Below, piece by piece: positions 48,201 to 63,200 of a DNA stretch of 64,000 bases. Under the pieces are notes generated by a model, which saw only the letters and a program-made list of their open reading frames with translations, had not been told where the DNA came from and ran no database searches. Numbering within the stretch: the first letter of the stretch is position 1; each line of letters opens with the position of its first letter. The DNA lies in assembly GCA_946902875.1 (NCBI GenBank), contig OX336344.1:17257791-17321790 (forward strand), read 5' to 3'. Origin of the DNA: Nematopogon swammerdamellus. Taxonomy: Eukaryota > Arthropoda > Insecta > Lepidoptera > Adelidae. The position numbers were made by a program, and so were the translations under genes.

Positions 48201-51200
48201 TTGCATTGTGGTCGGTAATAATAATATTTTATGGTTAAGCGATAATGGGGTACCTTAGTTTGAATTTTTCTTCACATTTTAAGTAATTTAAAAGATTTCC
48301 TAATATAATCAATTACTCCATACATGGATTAACAAACAAATTTTTCTTGCTCCAAGTTGTTATGCTAGATTTACCACAGGCTACGCCACGTGAACATATT
48401 AAATACTAGCTTTTGCCCGCGGCTTCGCTCGTGTGAAATTCGTATTTAAAATGAAGGAAGTAAGTAAGTCCGCCACCGTACCTTTATTTCGGCGCGCGGA
48501 ACAATTCGGTTTGTATAAGAGCCACATCTTACTTAGCATAACCGAAACTGAATTTTATTTAGCCTATCCTGTGTCCCGTATAATCAAATGTTCTTGTACT
48601 AAGTTTATTCGAAGTCGGTTGATCGGTTTAAGAGTTATGGAGGAACATACATACATACATAGAGAAAAGATTTCTAAAAAGCGTCAATTTAGTTTTAGTA
48701 TCATACATAGAGTCTACAAACGTAGTAGGTATCTCATAAAACAAAGTAACTTACTCCATGACCATCCCTTACAGATTTATTATTAGTATTGATGATATGA
48801 TTGGTGATATTGCGTATTACAAGGATAAATGCTGTATAGGTACCTATGTCACTGACTGACAATTTTTCCACTCTTTCACCCACTTCAAAGGAGCTTGTCA
48901 ATTCGACCTGTCTGTATTTTTACCCGACTGCGCGAAGCAAAAACGAGAATATTTATTATTTCCACTAAAACATTTTTACAATCTGATTACAACAACGTGC
49001 ACAAATATCAAAACAGCTGGGAAATCCCCTATAGTAGACGACTCAATACATTATAGTGGGGGATTTAGTGCGATAGTTTGTATGGACACCCTGCATTTTT
49101 ACTTAGAAGGCTCATACTTGCAACAGTTGTTCCTTAGGTGCTCCTGAGTGGATTTCCACCGGTAGACATCGGGGGTCACCGCGGGGGTGGCGGGGGGAGG
49201 GGGTGGAAGTTTGCTTCTGCCGCGCTTCACTTTGTACCCTATTCCTTCAAAACTATAGGTATTAGGGCAAGTGTGATGTCATTTTCGGATAACTCAAGGA
49301 TGACGGATTCATTTCTGGAAGAAACATTTTGCCTTTCTATACAAAAAAATATAAATATTAGACAAAACTCACAAAACGTGAAATTTTTTTTATAATAAAC
49401 GTCGTTTACTTTTGAACTACTAAAGATAAAGATAAATAAAAAATATTTGCTAAAAGCTGCATTTACCAGGATTACAAATATATAAATTTTATTGGGAAGG
49501 AGTAATAATAAGTGAGTGAAAAAAAAATTTAAAACAGTGCGGTGTATTTACATTTTGAGGCTAACATAGCGAAAACAGTACCTAGGTGATACGTGATAAT
49601 TATTATTATTATACATTTGTAAAATTATTGCTAATTAAACATTAAATTATTCAAATACACACACACACACACACCCTCAAATACACACACACATACCTAC
49701 CTTACCCATGTTTGTGATTGCTACCTAAAGTAAATGCTTAATATTTATTACCATGTCGTAATTTTTTTATGGAAACTGATACGGTTGGCTACATCACCTA
49801 CAACATCCGTGATGTCAGCCCATAACACCGGGTGAACTAGGTGCCATGTCATTGCTTCCCTTCATTTCGCGCCGGCTACACTGAACTGGACGGAAAACAC
49901 GAACTATTCGCATAGCCGTTTCGACCGAAGTTCTATAAATTTCATAAAGTTCTATTAACAGTTTATATTAGTTCTATAATTATTTTTTTTTCTGATTTAG
50001 CCATCTGCCATCGGAACTCTACCATAAGCAGATTATTTGTTGTTTGGGGTATGGCGTTTGAGGTGAGCCATCCATTGACGGCTCTCCCTTTTGGTTGTTA
50101 GTGTCGAAGATCTAGGGTCAACACTTGGTGTCGTTTCAGCCTTCCAGGGCCGGTGTGGTCCAGGAGTGCCGTGGCCAGAATATTTGGGTGATTTTTTAGC
50201 CTCGTCTTGTATCTGGTACAATTCGACTGGATCTCAGCTTTTATGCTCGGCACTTTGAGATGCTCGTGTATGTCATCGTTTTTAGAGAACCTTGGTGCGT
50301 TTGATATGTTTCGAAGCACTTTGTTTTGGAATCTCTGCAAGATCTCAATGTTACTGTTGCCTGCAGTGCCCCACAACTGTATGCCATATGTCCACACCGG
50401 CTTGATGACCGCTTTGTAGATGAGGAGTTTGTTGGATGTGCTCAGTTTAGAGGCTCTGCCCATCAGTCAGTGCAGTTTGTTGAGCCGTAGGTTCAGTTCC
50501 TGTCTTTTGCACCTAATGTGCTCTTTGAATGTCTGCCTCCTATCTAAGTGCATTCCTACATAACGCACGGAGCTAGTGTGTGGTAGGGTTTCGCTTCCAA
50601 GTTTCACAGGAGGACAGTCGCCGACTCGACTATTAATTACTAATTAACTACTCTATTAATTTGTAGATTATTTATTAGGTAGGTACGTAGTAAGTACGTA
50701 CCTATGCCTACTTACTTATATCCATTAGAGCCGGGCGGGCGGGGGATAGCTCCGGGGTGCGTATGATTTTAGTCGGCTCCCGCGCCGCACCGTACGTGCG
50801 CCGCCGCCGCGTTTAAGAGCGTATATAAGCGAGCGTATAAGAGCGACAGTCTAAAAAATATAACCAAAGAAAAACGTGGCACTGGACAAAAAACACTGGT
50901 GTCTGCTACGGCCAAAATACCTAAAGGCTGGGGGAATTTCCTAAGGGACAATTCAAACAAAGAAGGACTGTTTCACTTGCTTTCAATACTCTGCCAATCC
51001 TACGCAAACGAAATTGAGAATGGGAAAGAAGTTTGCATCACGGATGGGCCAAATATTTTCACCAACATCACCCGTGCCCGTGACACACAGCGATTAGCCC
51101 CGTGTAATCATGAAGAGGCGGATACTCGCATGATGGGCTTAACAAAAATTATGCTACGTACTGTAGATACCGATGTCGTAGTGCTAGCAGTTGCACAGGT

Positions 51201-54200
51201 GCAAAATTACCTCAGCTTGAAGAGCTGTGGGTGCACATAGGTACTGGAAAACACCACCAGTACCTTTCAGTCAGCGTGTAAGCGTCCACTGCTGGACATA
51301 CGCCTCTCCAGTTTTCCTCCAGTCCTCCCGGCCTTCAGCGATACGGAACCACTGGTTTCCGCCAGTAACTTTGCTGCCATGATATTGCGACTTCCATAAG
51401 TAAAGACTTAAATGTTTGCATTACCTATACCTATATTAAGTGTAGACACAATAGATGCTTTATATTATAATGTAATTTTTTTACAGTACCACAGCGAGCG
51501 AGGGCCTTGCCTCTGTTTCATGCGTTTTCTGGGTGTGACGCTGTCTCTTGCTTCAGCGGAAAAGGCAAGAAAAGTGCTTTTGAAGCATGGGAGGCCTTTC
51601 CCGCTTTAACTGAGAGTTTGGTGTCAGCGACTGAAGGGCGGCTCGAAAAGGCAATGACGACGATTGAAAAATACGTCGTTATTTTTTATGACATGTAGAT
51701 TTACTAATATTTTTTTGAAGTGGATACTTCTTTGTTCGCCATATGGGCCCCCCTTTTCAGAACTTCTACGTCACTTCCGGAACGACTTTTTTAACTAATA
51801 TAACTAATATAAACTGTTAAAACTTTATGAAATTAATAGAACTTCGGTCGAAACGGCTATGTGAATAGTTCGTGTTTTCCGTCCAGTTCAGTGTAGCCGA
51901 CGCGAAATGAAGGGAAGCATTGACATGGCACCTAGTTCACCCGGTGTTATGGGCTTACATCACGGATTTTGTAGGTGATGTAGCCAAGCGTGTCAGTTTC
52001 CAAAAATCTAAAATGACGACATGGTAATAATATAAAGCATTTACTTTAGGTAGCAATCACAAACATGGGTAAGGTAGGAATGTGTGTGTGTATGTGAGGG
52101 TGGGTGTGTGTGTATGTGAATAATTTAATGTTTAATTAGCAATAATTTTACAAATGTATAATAATAATAATTATCACGTATCACCTAGGTACTGTTTTCA
52201 ATTCACTACGCATCTTAGCACGATTTTCGCCTCAAAATGTAAATACACGGCACTGTTTTGAAATTTTTTTCACTCACTTATTATTACGCCATCTCAATAT
52301 AATTTATATATTTGTAATCCTTGTAAATGCAGCTTTTAGCCCATATTTTTTATTTATCTTTATCTTTAGTAGTTCAAAAGTAAACGGCGTTTATTTAAAA
52401 AATATATTTTCACGTTTTGTGAGTTTTGCCTAATATTTATTTTTTTTTGTATAGAAAGGCAAAATGTTTCTTCCAGAAATGAATCCGTCGTCCTTGAGTT
52501 ATTCGAAAATGACATCACCATACATCGGAATCCGCGGGGCACGAATGATTCAAGGTTGTTTAGTGATGGGACAATGTATCCACAAATATCGAAAATCGAT
52601 CGTTATTTTAGAATAATATGAAATAACGTCGATTATTAAAACTAGGAGTATTTCTATAGAAAATAAGATATAATAAACAAATGTTGTATTTACTTTGTAG
52701 GTACAATACAAATCTGTTCAAACCACAATATTAGTTTTATTAGTATGGAATAGAAAGAATTTGATTTTTTTTACCAACTTACACGTGTTACATCATAATG
52801 ATATTGAAGACTTTTTTGTTACTGTTATGAAACTGAATCGATTAGGCTATAAAAATCAACCACCTATTTTTTTATTTAAACACAACAAAATATTTTACAT
52901 AAAAAAAGGCCAAGGTCCAAAAAAATAGGTCTTACAAAATTAGTTCATAGTAAGCTAAGGGGGGGTTCTGTATCGGAAATAGATCACTTTTGAAGAACAA
53001 AGAATTTTTTTTTTCACAAAAATTTTTTTTTTAATGTTAAATGTAAAAAAAAATTTTTCTTAATCGTTTCGGTTTCGTGCTAGGAACAAAAAAGTCTTCA
53101 AACACGTATATCTCTTTCTTTCAGAAATTGTGAAAAACCACAATTTTAGTTTTATTAGTATGGAATAGAAAGAATTTAATTTTTTTTACCAACTTACACG
53201 TGTTACATCATAATGGTCATGAAGACTTTTTTGTTACTGTTATGAAACCGAATCGATTAGGTTATAAAAATCAACCACCTATTCTTTTATTTAAATACCT
53301 ACATAGAAACATTTTTTACTTAAAAAAAGCCCAAGGTCCAAAAATTTTTATATAGGTTTTACTCCCTATATGATACAGAACCCCCCCTTAGCGTACTATG
53401 AACTAATTTTGAAAGACCTTATATAAATATGTATTATATTTACTTAATCGTTAACATAAAGTATACATGTTTATATAAGTACTGTAGGTATATAAGTATT
53501 CAGGTCTGAAATATGACATGAATAAAATACAATAAACAAATAAATATGAGTATCGATAACAGTGTCGATTGTTTATTGATCGCCGTAGTCAATCCCTAAC
53601 AAGGTCGTATTCGTGCCCCGCGGATTCCGATGTATGAACATAACTGTTGCACCGATATCAGTAAAATTGTATATATAAATTACATGCATTACCTCCTCAA
53701 TTAGAATCCAGGCTAGGTAATATCCGACTCTGCTCGCGTTTATAGTAGATAATTACAAATATGGATATTTTTGGAACAATCAATCCACCTACTAGTTATC
53801 CCAACATTGGGTAAGTTTAATTTTAACGCCAGCGGTGCCGCGAAAAAAATCGACATTGAAAAAACTTCGCTTTATAATTGCAATCCATCAATTTATACAA
53901 TCGACCCACCACGGATGCGCGTACGAACCAACCGGTTCTGTAGGTTTTTTATTCGCAGAACCGGGAAAATGTGGAACTCCCTCCAGTAAAGCTTGGGGTC
54001 TTTCAAAAGGGGCGTGAAAAGGCTCCTGTTAGGCCGGCATGGCATTCGCAATCCCCGTGCATCACAGAATGTCCATGGGCATCGTTAGACACCTACTCGT
54101 AGGTGAAACGATGCCGCATCACATGTCGCGAAATCTATAAAAAAAAAATTGCAATCGAATGATGCAGATACATGGTATCTAGGGCTGCCACCTTTACAAA

Positions 54201-57200
54201 ATTGCAGACCCGGAGTATTCAGGAAATTCAAAATTTGGGTTAGTATTTGATTAGCGGGAAATAGATCGAACATTGCTGGTATGCTTATTGTGTCGGCCTA
54301 GATAAAAGATGAATTATAGTGAAAGAATTGTTTGCCGGAAATACGTAGTTTCGGAGAAAAAAAAAATTAAAAAAAAATATTTAATAAAAAATAAAATTTT
54401 CGATTTTTTTTTTAAATTTTATTTTATTTTATTTTATTAAACAGGGATTAATACAGAGACAGGAAAAAGTTAATATAAAAAATAGTACACAATGTGATTT
54501 ATGACCTGCCTCCGCTACACAATCCTCCAAAACACAGTTTGTGAATAAAATGACTAATCAACTAATACAATAACAAAAAAAAAGAAACAAAAGGATACAA
54601 TTTTAAATTTTGATGAACAAACATGTACAATACTGCAATACTGTAGCGAGAGAGCGTGTTTCGCGGTATGTAATGTAACTATATACTTACATCTAGTTTT
54701 CACTGTTTTCCAGCATCTTACGGACATTAAATTTGTAGGCTAGCGTCGACTTGTGGAACATGTCAGACAAGTTTAATTTTTTATTATACCTATCACACAT
54801 TCTGCGAATAGGTGCTCGCATACCGGCATTTGTGGAGGCTACGTTCACGTGTTAAATGCACCAAAAAAATTATTTTTAATAGGAATTTATGCAAAAACGA
54901 CATGCGCCGCCTCAACATTAGGTTAGGGTTTATTTATAGAATATGCGTCGCGTAGCGATGCATATTCTATGAATTAACCCTGGTTATTTTTTTTTAAACC
55001 ACCAAAACATTCACCCATACCACTTCCCTTGTTTTTACATACATATATATTTAAAACCAATGTTTTGGTGCTTTAAAAAAAATCTTTTGTATGAAAAATT
55101 AATTTTGTATGAGAAAATTTTTTTTTTCTCCGAAATAGGCCAGTCATATCTAACATTAAAATCGCAAACTAACGGCTAGTTCTGATTTTTTAATATGTTG
55201 TCAGAACCACTACCAGTAATGTATATCTAAGTTTGCAGCTTCGAAAGACCGTGCTAACTTTGCAGCACTCGAAAAACCGCGAAATTTTCGCACTTTTTTT
55301 GGTATTTTCAATATAAGTCCTAAACTATGCGTTTTATATAAAATATTTTCTATACGTTTTTAAAGTAGACAAAAATTTCAAAAGTTCAATACTTACCGAG
55401 ATACAGCTCTCCAAAAATTTATAATTTTTTCCAAAAAAGTGAAATTTTAAGGTTTGGTCAATTTCGATCCAGATATCGGGGAAAATACTCATTTTACGGG
55501 TAAAATTATAAGAAAAGATGTTGTAGTAAATGTAATTAATTAGCTTTAATTTAAGCAAAGAACGACGTCTGTAGACCTTATAGTTTACTCACAAATCTTA
55601 AAAATAAAAAAATGGAAAAACTACTTTTTTCGCAAATTTGCTCTGTTTAGTTCTCGCAATGGTTTGAAAGGAAAAACCATGTACATCCACAAGAAATATG
55701 TATTAAACTATTAATACGGATTCAAATTGCTACAATTTGATATCAGAACCAGCTCTGTAGGGTCAATACTTACCGAGATACAGCTCTCCAAAAATTGACA
55801 ATATTTTCCAAAAAAGTGACATTTTAAGATTTGGTCAATTTTCGACCCCGATATCGGGGAAAATACTCATTTTACGGGTAAAATTATAAGAAAAGATGTT
55901 GTAGCAAATGTAATTAGCTTTAATTTAAGCAAATAACGATGTCTGTAGACCTTATAGTTTATTCACAAATCTTAAAAAAAAAAAAAAAATGGAAAAACTA
56001 CCTTTTTTTCGCAAATTTGCTCTGTTTAGTTCTCACAATGGTTTGAAAGGAAAAACCATGCACATCCACAAGAAATATGTATTAAACTATTAATATTGAT
56101 TCAAATTGCTACAATTTGATATCAGAACCAGCTTTGTAGGACAATTTTTTCCAAAAAATTTTTTGGAAAAAATGTTCAATCTTTGGAGAGCTATATCTCG
56201 GTAAGTATTGAACCTACAGAGTTGGTTCTGATCTCAAATTGTAGCAATTTTAGTCTAGAAAACATTAGTTAGAAATACGAATAGAATTAGAAAAACGCAT
56301 AGTTTAGGACTTATATTGAAAATACCAAAAAAAGTGCGAAAATTTCGCGGTTTTTAGAGTGCTGCGAAGTTAGCACACGTCTTTCGAAGTTGCAAACTTG
56401 AATATACACTACTGGTACATAGTGGTCCTACATATAAAAAAATCAGAACTAGACGTTAGTTTGCGATTTTAGCGATTTTTAGTGTCAGATGTGACTGGCC
56501 TAAAACTACGCAAAAAACTTTTAACTTTTCAGAGGTTTCGTTAATTAATGCATGGCGCGTCCGATTCGTCCGATGTCCACCCACTCCGCTCCGATCATTC
56601 AGTCCAGTGATTTAGTCAGTCAAGCCGAATTCACCGTTCGGTTCGACTCGAGCGGCGGGCGAAAGCCGGCTTTCATTGACGCTCGCGACGACGACGACGA
56701 CGTGCGTGCGTTCCACGCACCGCCCGCCTGGTCTGACCCGGAGAAATACGATGTTAACCCGTAGCCCGGATATATACCATTCAAACCCGTAGACTCCGGG
56801 TCAAACCCGGAGGGGTGGCAGGCCTAATGGTATCCGATGTTAATGCTAAGGCCCACTTGCACCAACACGAGTTTAAAGTTAAGTAGCGAGTTATGGATTT
56901 AAACGCGGTTCCCACAGTCAACGGGTGCTAGCTTAGGCCCACTTGCACCAACACGAGTTTAAAGTTAAGTAGCGAGTTATGGATTTAAACGCGGTTCCCA
57001 CAGTCAACGGGTGCTAGCTTAAACTGGTTTAGCGAGTTAAACTGGTTTATATATTAAATTTGTGTTGGTGCAAGTGGACCTTAAACTGGTTTAGCGAGTT
57101 AAACTGGTTTATATATTAAATTTGTGTTGGTGCAAGTGGACCTTAAACTGGTTTAGCGAGTTAAACTGGTTTATATATTAAATTTGTGTTGGTGCAAGTG

Positions 57201-60200
57201 GACCTTAAACTGGTTTAGCGAGTTAAACTGGTTTATATATTACATTTGTGTTGGTGCAAGTGGGCCTAAATCTATTATTGTTGTATTTTTATAACAATAA
57301 TAGATTTGACATTAACACAGACCGTCGTCGTAACTTCCTTAACATTATTGCTCTTGTGTCAGAAATAGAATTTAAATTGTATTAGTGAAGTCCGCCTTAC
57401 TCATTTCAAATGCCTCGGCCATCGCGGGTTTATGGGCTGAGTCAGACGATATGTATCAAAACAGTGATAACTAGCGTCATTTTCAAACGTTGACTGGAAG
57501 ATATAGATTCCAGTGATAAATTCAACACTCATGCTTGTATTATTTCCTTTCATTTTAATGTTGTATTGTATAATATTGCTATAAGCAAGAACATGCTGTA
57601 CTGGTGTATAGTATAATAACAAAATAATTTTTCTATAAACACTTTTAGTCTACCATGCAATTATATTATGTACTAGCTTTTGCCCGCGGCTTCGCTCGCG
57701 TGAAATTCGTATTTAAAAGAAGAAAGTAAGTAAGCGCGCTACTGTACGAGTAGTTTGTATGAGAGCCACATCACATCTTAGCGTAACCGGAAGTGAATTT
57801 TATTTAGCCTATCCTGTGTCTCATATAGGTAAATGTGCTTTTGTACGAAGTTTTATCGAATTCAAATGATCGGTTTAAGAGTTATGGTGGAACATAACAT
57901 ACATACAGAAACAATTTCTAAACATCGTCAATTTAGTTTTAGTATCATACATAGAGTCTACAATCTACAACTCAGTATCTCATAAAACAATGTAACTTAC
58001 TCCGTGACCATCCCTTCAGATTTATTATTAGTAATATAATATATGTATATATATATATATATGACTATTGATGTTTAAAATAGGTAGATGTGTTGTCCGA
58101 GCTCCGAAAGTGGCACTTTAAAACCAGGGCAAATGGCCCGCCTATGTCTGCACTAAACAGGCATGCTGTCCTTTTTTTTTTATTGAAACTGACACGGTTG
58201 GCTACATCACCTACAACGTCCGTGATGTCAGCCCATAACACCGGGTGAACTAGGTGCCATGTCAGTGCTTCCCACTTTGATCGTGCCGGCTACACTGAAC
58301 TGGTCGGAAAACACAAACTATTTACATAGTCGTTTCGACCGACGTTTCATTCAGTGCGGTGGTACCAACCCGGGCGGGTTAAACCCTACCACCAAGTAAG
58401 ATTAGGAGGGAAGTCCTACTTCCTATTATAATATAGTGACTCTCAAGGTCGTGCCATTTGTACACTCCCTCGTAAACTCCAAATGTCGTGTAGGTGACAA
58501 TCTGACAACATATCTTTTCAAGTGCCGGGTGGGTACCCGGCTTGATACAATATTTTTTTTATGGAATGGAAACTGACACCATTGGTTTGACATCACCTAC
58601 AAAATTCGAGATGTCGTTCCATGCCAGCTTGGTGAACTAGGTCCCATGTCAGTGCTTCCCTTCGGTCGTGCCGGCTGCACTGAACGACCTAGACAGAAAA
58701 CACGAACTATTTACATAGCCGTTTCAACCGACCTTTCATTCAGTGCGGTGGTAACAACCCGGCCGGGTTAAGCCCTACCACCTAGTAAGTAAGGTAAGAA
58801 GGGAAGGACCTACAGTTTTACGTGAAATCCGAACCACAGTCGGCCTCCATCAACGGTCGAGCGGTCACCCATCCAAGTATTGACCGCGCCCAGGTGTGCT
58901 TATGATCAAGACCGACAGTCGACCGACCACGCCACTGACACAGATGAGTTACTAGTCCACTGAGCTACTTTCCTGCAGTACCGGAAGCAAACTTATCGCT
59001 GAAACCAACCTCTTCCAGTGAACTTCAACAAAAAAATTTAAACAATTAAAAGAGAAAGATCAATGATCATACTTATGCACAGTTTGTGTCGAATCTAACA
59101 TCTAGATTAGAATGCCGTGGCGTCAGCGTTACACATTTCTTGCCAAAACAGCATATAAATAAAATAAAAACATTTGCATAAAACAAAACGGTATATTCGT
59201 AGCCAGTTCAGACCAATCGTTTATTAATACTGTCTTTAATGAATGAACATACAATTTACTAAGCTCATATTTCAGGTCCGTTACCTATGTGGTGTGAGGT
59301 AGATAGTAAATTTATTAGTGGTTTATACCGGTTCAAAGGAAACCGGAGAAAACCAGTTACTGAAAGAACCAAATAATCCCCGGTTGTTCGTTTAAAAACC
59401 GGAACCACTGAGCGCTGTTTCCACGCCACTTGATCAATCGATCACTAGGAATTAATTCAATCAACTACATAATTTTACGAGTACATACTCATCATGAATC
59501 ATGAATATCAAGTCAAGGACCTCTGTGGAGGTCTCCCATGAACCCACTGTGTTAAATGGACTTCTTTGTAAGGGAATGTAATTCAAATGCAATGCTTACT
59601 AATCAAAGTGACTTGGTCCTCGAAAAACGTTTTTAAGGTTCCGTATCCGTTGTGCGGGACCCTATAACTAAGCCTACGCCGACTGTCTGTCAGTCTGTCT
59701 GTCCGAAGGCTGTATCTCTTGAACCCTAATAGGTAGCCCGTTGAAATTTTCACAGAATGTGTTATTTATTATGGCCGATATAACAACAAATAATAAAAAT
59801 AAGAAAAAGTAAAAAATTCACGGGGCTCCCCATAGAAGAAACTAAAAAGTGTATGCGCGCCATCTACCGAAAAGAGTATGAAGCATTTTAACTAATACAT
59901 AGATGGCGTGAGTGGCGCTGACCATGACATGGCGATACGGAACCCTCGGTGCGCGAGTTCGACTCGCACGTGGCCGGTTTTTTTTTTAGTAAAAGCTGAA
60001 TGTATTTGGTCCATGAAGAACTTCTGTTTCGGGATGTTTTAATTTCGGTAAAATTTCTCATTTCCATCCGGCAATTTGAAGCTAAATTAATTGACAATGA
60101 TTTCATTTAATTTTTAGGTAGTAGGTAGGTACCCATATAGTTTATTGTAGAATTTCATCCATAAGTAGGTAACCTACATTCTGTGTATCATATTTTTGGA

Positions 60201-63200
60201 ATCGTCTTTTCAAGCTGTTAGCCTCGGTAGCTCAGTGGTGCGGTCGGTCGGATCATAAGCACACCTGGACGCGGTCAGTGGATGGATGGGTGACCGCTCG
60301 ACCATTGGAGGCTGACCGTGGTTCGGATTCCACGGAAAACTGTAGCCTGTAGGTCCCTTCCCCTCTCACCTTATTAGGTGGTAGGGTTTAACCCACACCG
60401 GTTGCTACCCTGACTGAATGAAAGGTCGGTTTAAACGGCTATGTAAATAGTTTGTGTTTGTTTTCCGTCCAGTTCAGTGTAGCCGGCACGACCGAAGGGA
60501 AGCACTGACATGGCACCTAGTTCACCGAGGTGTTATGGGCTGGCTGACATCACGGATGTTGTAGGTGATGTAGCCAACCGTGTCAGTTTCCATAAAAAAA
60601 AAGCTTGAGACAATGATACGGCCACAGAGCATCAAATACCTACCGCTCGCGCCCCGGGCGCGCATTTGATGCTCTGTGGATACGACACTCGTTGGGTTAT
60701 GATATGAGTTATGTATGTATGACCGGGGATGGGAAGAACACAATTTGTTGTTTTCAAAGGTCAACAATAAAGCGCGGTCGGCCGGCGCGGCGGTACTATT
60801 ATGGCGAATCGTTGGGACACGCCCTTTATTCATTTGTGAAAATCCTTTCAGCCGTTTTGTAGTTAATGATCCTTCAAGAGCGGTGTGAATAGGCACCTGT
60901 CAGGCTGGCGTGGCATTCGCAACCCCCGCATACGACCGAATGTCCATGGGCGTCGTAACCTTGTGGGTGACTCGGCGCTAAAATGTCGAGCTTTCAATAA
61001 ATAAAAATATTCATTAAAACGATATCCATAGCTGGCTGTTTTGCATAGAAAAAGGTCGTAAGTCGGTGTTGTTTTTTAAATTTAAAAAAATTAATGGTAA
61101 TAAAATTTAAAAATCTACAACAAAAGAGTTCTGTGCTTGTGGTTTAGTTATTTATCAGTGCAATAAAAAAATCGTTTTATTCATTCACTTTTGCGTCAGT
61201 TGAAAAAAATTATTTAATTTAGATTTTTTTCATCTGACGCAAAAGTGAATGAATAAAACGAAATTTTTATTGCACTGATAAATAAATAAACCACAAGCAC
61301 AGAACTCTATTGTTGTAGATTTTTTTAAATATATTACCATTAATTTTTTTAAATTAAAAAACAACACCGACTTACGACCTTTTTCTACATTTGACATTAC
61401 TCCACTCCAACCGTATTCTTCAATCTATGGTCTCCACTCCAATCCATCTATCCATCCAACTAAATTACCACATACCTGCCGGCCGGCTTCTCATCTCACA
61501 AGCCAAGTGGATTTCTTAAAATAAAAAAATAAATGAGTTTTGTTTGCGTTTTCTTTCATTCAAAAAAGAATGAATGAATTTCATTTAATTAGTTTGCTTT
61601 AATTTTTTTTTTTATAAAATAAAATTAAAATAGCCACATAATTTTGACTTTACGCCAATGTGTGACTCCAAAAATATGGAAAATTAGGAGAGACCTATTT
61701 TTCCAGCAGTGGATTCGAAGATGCTAAGTGCAATAATACATACCCTATCATAGTAGGCATTTCCTGCGAGTGTAATGGAAATGTATTTGTACTGGTGGCG
61801 CCATCTAGTCAAGAAAGGGCGAAGCACTTGTGAAACGTTTTGTTCTGTGTTGAAATATTTTTTTCTATATTAGGTTTATTTAGTTTATTTTAAATATTTT
61901 AAATTTAAATGTACATATGAAATACAGTTTTATTTGAATTACTAGCCTTTGCCCGCGGCTTCGCTCGCGTGAAATTCGTATTTAATAATAGGCTGATAAA
62001 CACATTACCCTCCTTTGCGTCGCGCAGTCGGGTAAAAAGAAGAAAGTAACTAAGCCCGCTACTGTACTTTTATTTCGGCGCGGGGAACAATTCGGTTTGT
62101 ATGAGAGACACATTTTAGCGTAACTGGAACTGAATCTTAAGCCTAGCCTATCCTGTGTTCCACATAGGTCAACGTGCTTGTACAAAGTTTAATCGAATTC
62201 GAATGATCGGTTTAAGAGTTATGGACGAACATATATACCTACATACAGAAAATATTTATTCTAAAAATCTTAAATTTACTTTTAGTATCATAGAGTCTAC
62301 AGACGCAGTATCTCATAAAACAAAATAACTTATTCCATCATCCATCACCATCCCTTACAGATTTATTATTAGTATTGATGATATGAACGTCTAACTAAAT
62401 TATTATTTTTTAAATGTTTAAAAATAAAATATCCTTGTGCCTCTTCATAATTCGTCACAAAATGCTCAAGGAGATGCGATAATTTACTTTTAGTCGTTAT
62501 TATCGGTCATTTAATAGTACAATTCTATATGTATTGGCATATTATTATTTTATGTAATCCAGTACCTTAGTAGGTGGTAGGGTTTACCCCGCCCGGGTTG
62601 GTGCCATGCCAGAGATCTCCCTTTAGATTGCTGGCTACACTGGACTACAGAGCACAGCTATGAGGCGATACATAACGGTTTCAACCGACCATTCATTCAG
62701 TGCGGTGGTGTGGTACACCAACAACCCGGGGCAGGGTTAAACCCTATCACCTACGGTAAGAACGGAGAGGAACCTACAATTTTACGTTAAATTCAAACCA
62801 GGGTAGACCATCCGAATCCAGTTCGGTGATACGAGAACCAACTATGTCGGCTACAATTTGAGCCTACCACCTAGTGGCGGGCACAAGCCAAGGGAAGCCT
62901 ATTTTTTTTATATGGAAACTGACACGGTTGGCTACATCACCTACAACATCCGTGATGTCAGCCCATAACACCGGGTGAACCGGGATTCCCTTTATTTCAT
63001 GTCGGCTACACTGAACTGGATGGAAAACACGAACTATTTACATAGCCGTTTCGACCGACGCCGACGACGTTTCGCTCAGTGCGGTGGCATCAACCCGGCC
63101 GGGATAGACCCTACCAACTAGTAAGGTAAGAAGGGAATCTATCTATCTAAGGGAATGTATAGTATAACTTGGAATCCGAACCACGGTCAGCCTACAACGA

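Noticed and set aside
56552..56764. A new 70-aa gene
   Set aside because: Kept only as an unexplained ORF: no splice sites, no match, and surrounded by mobile elements.
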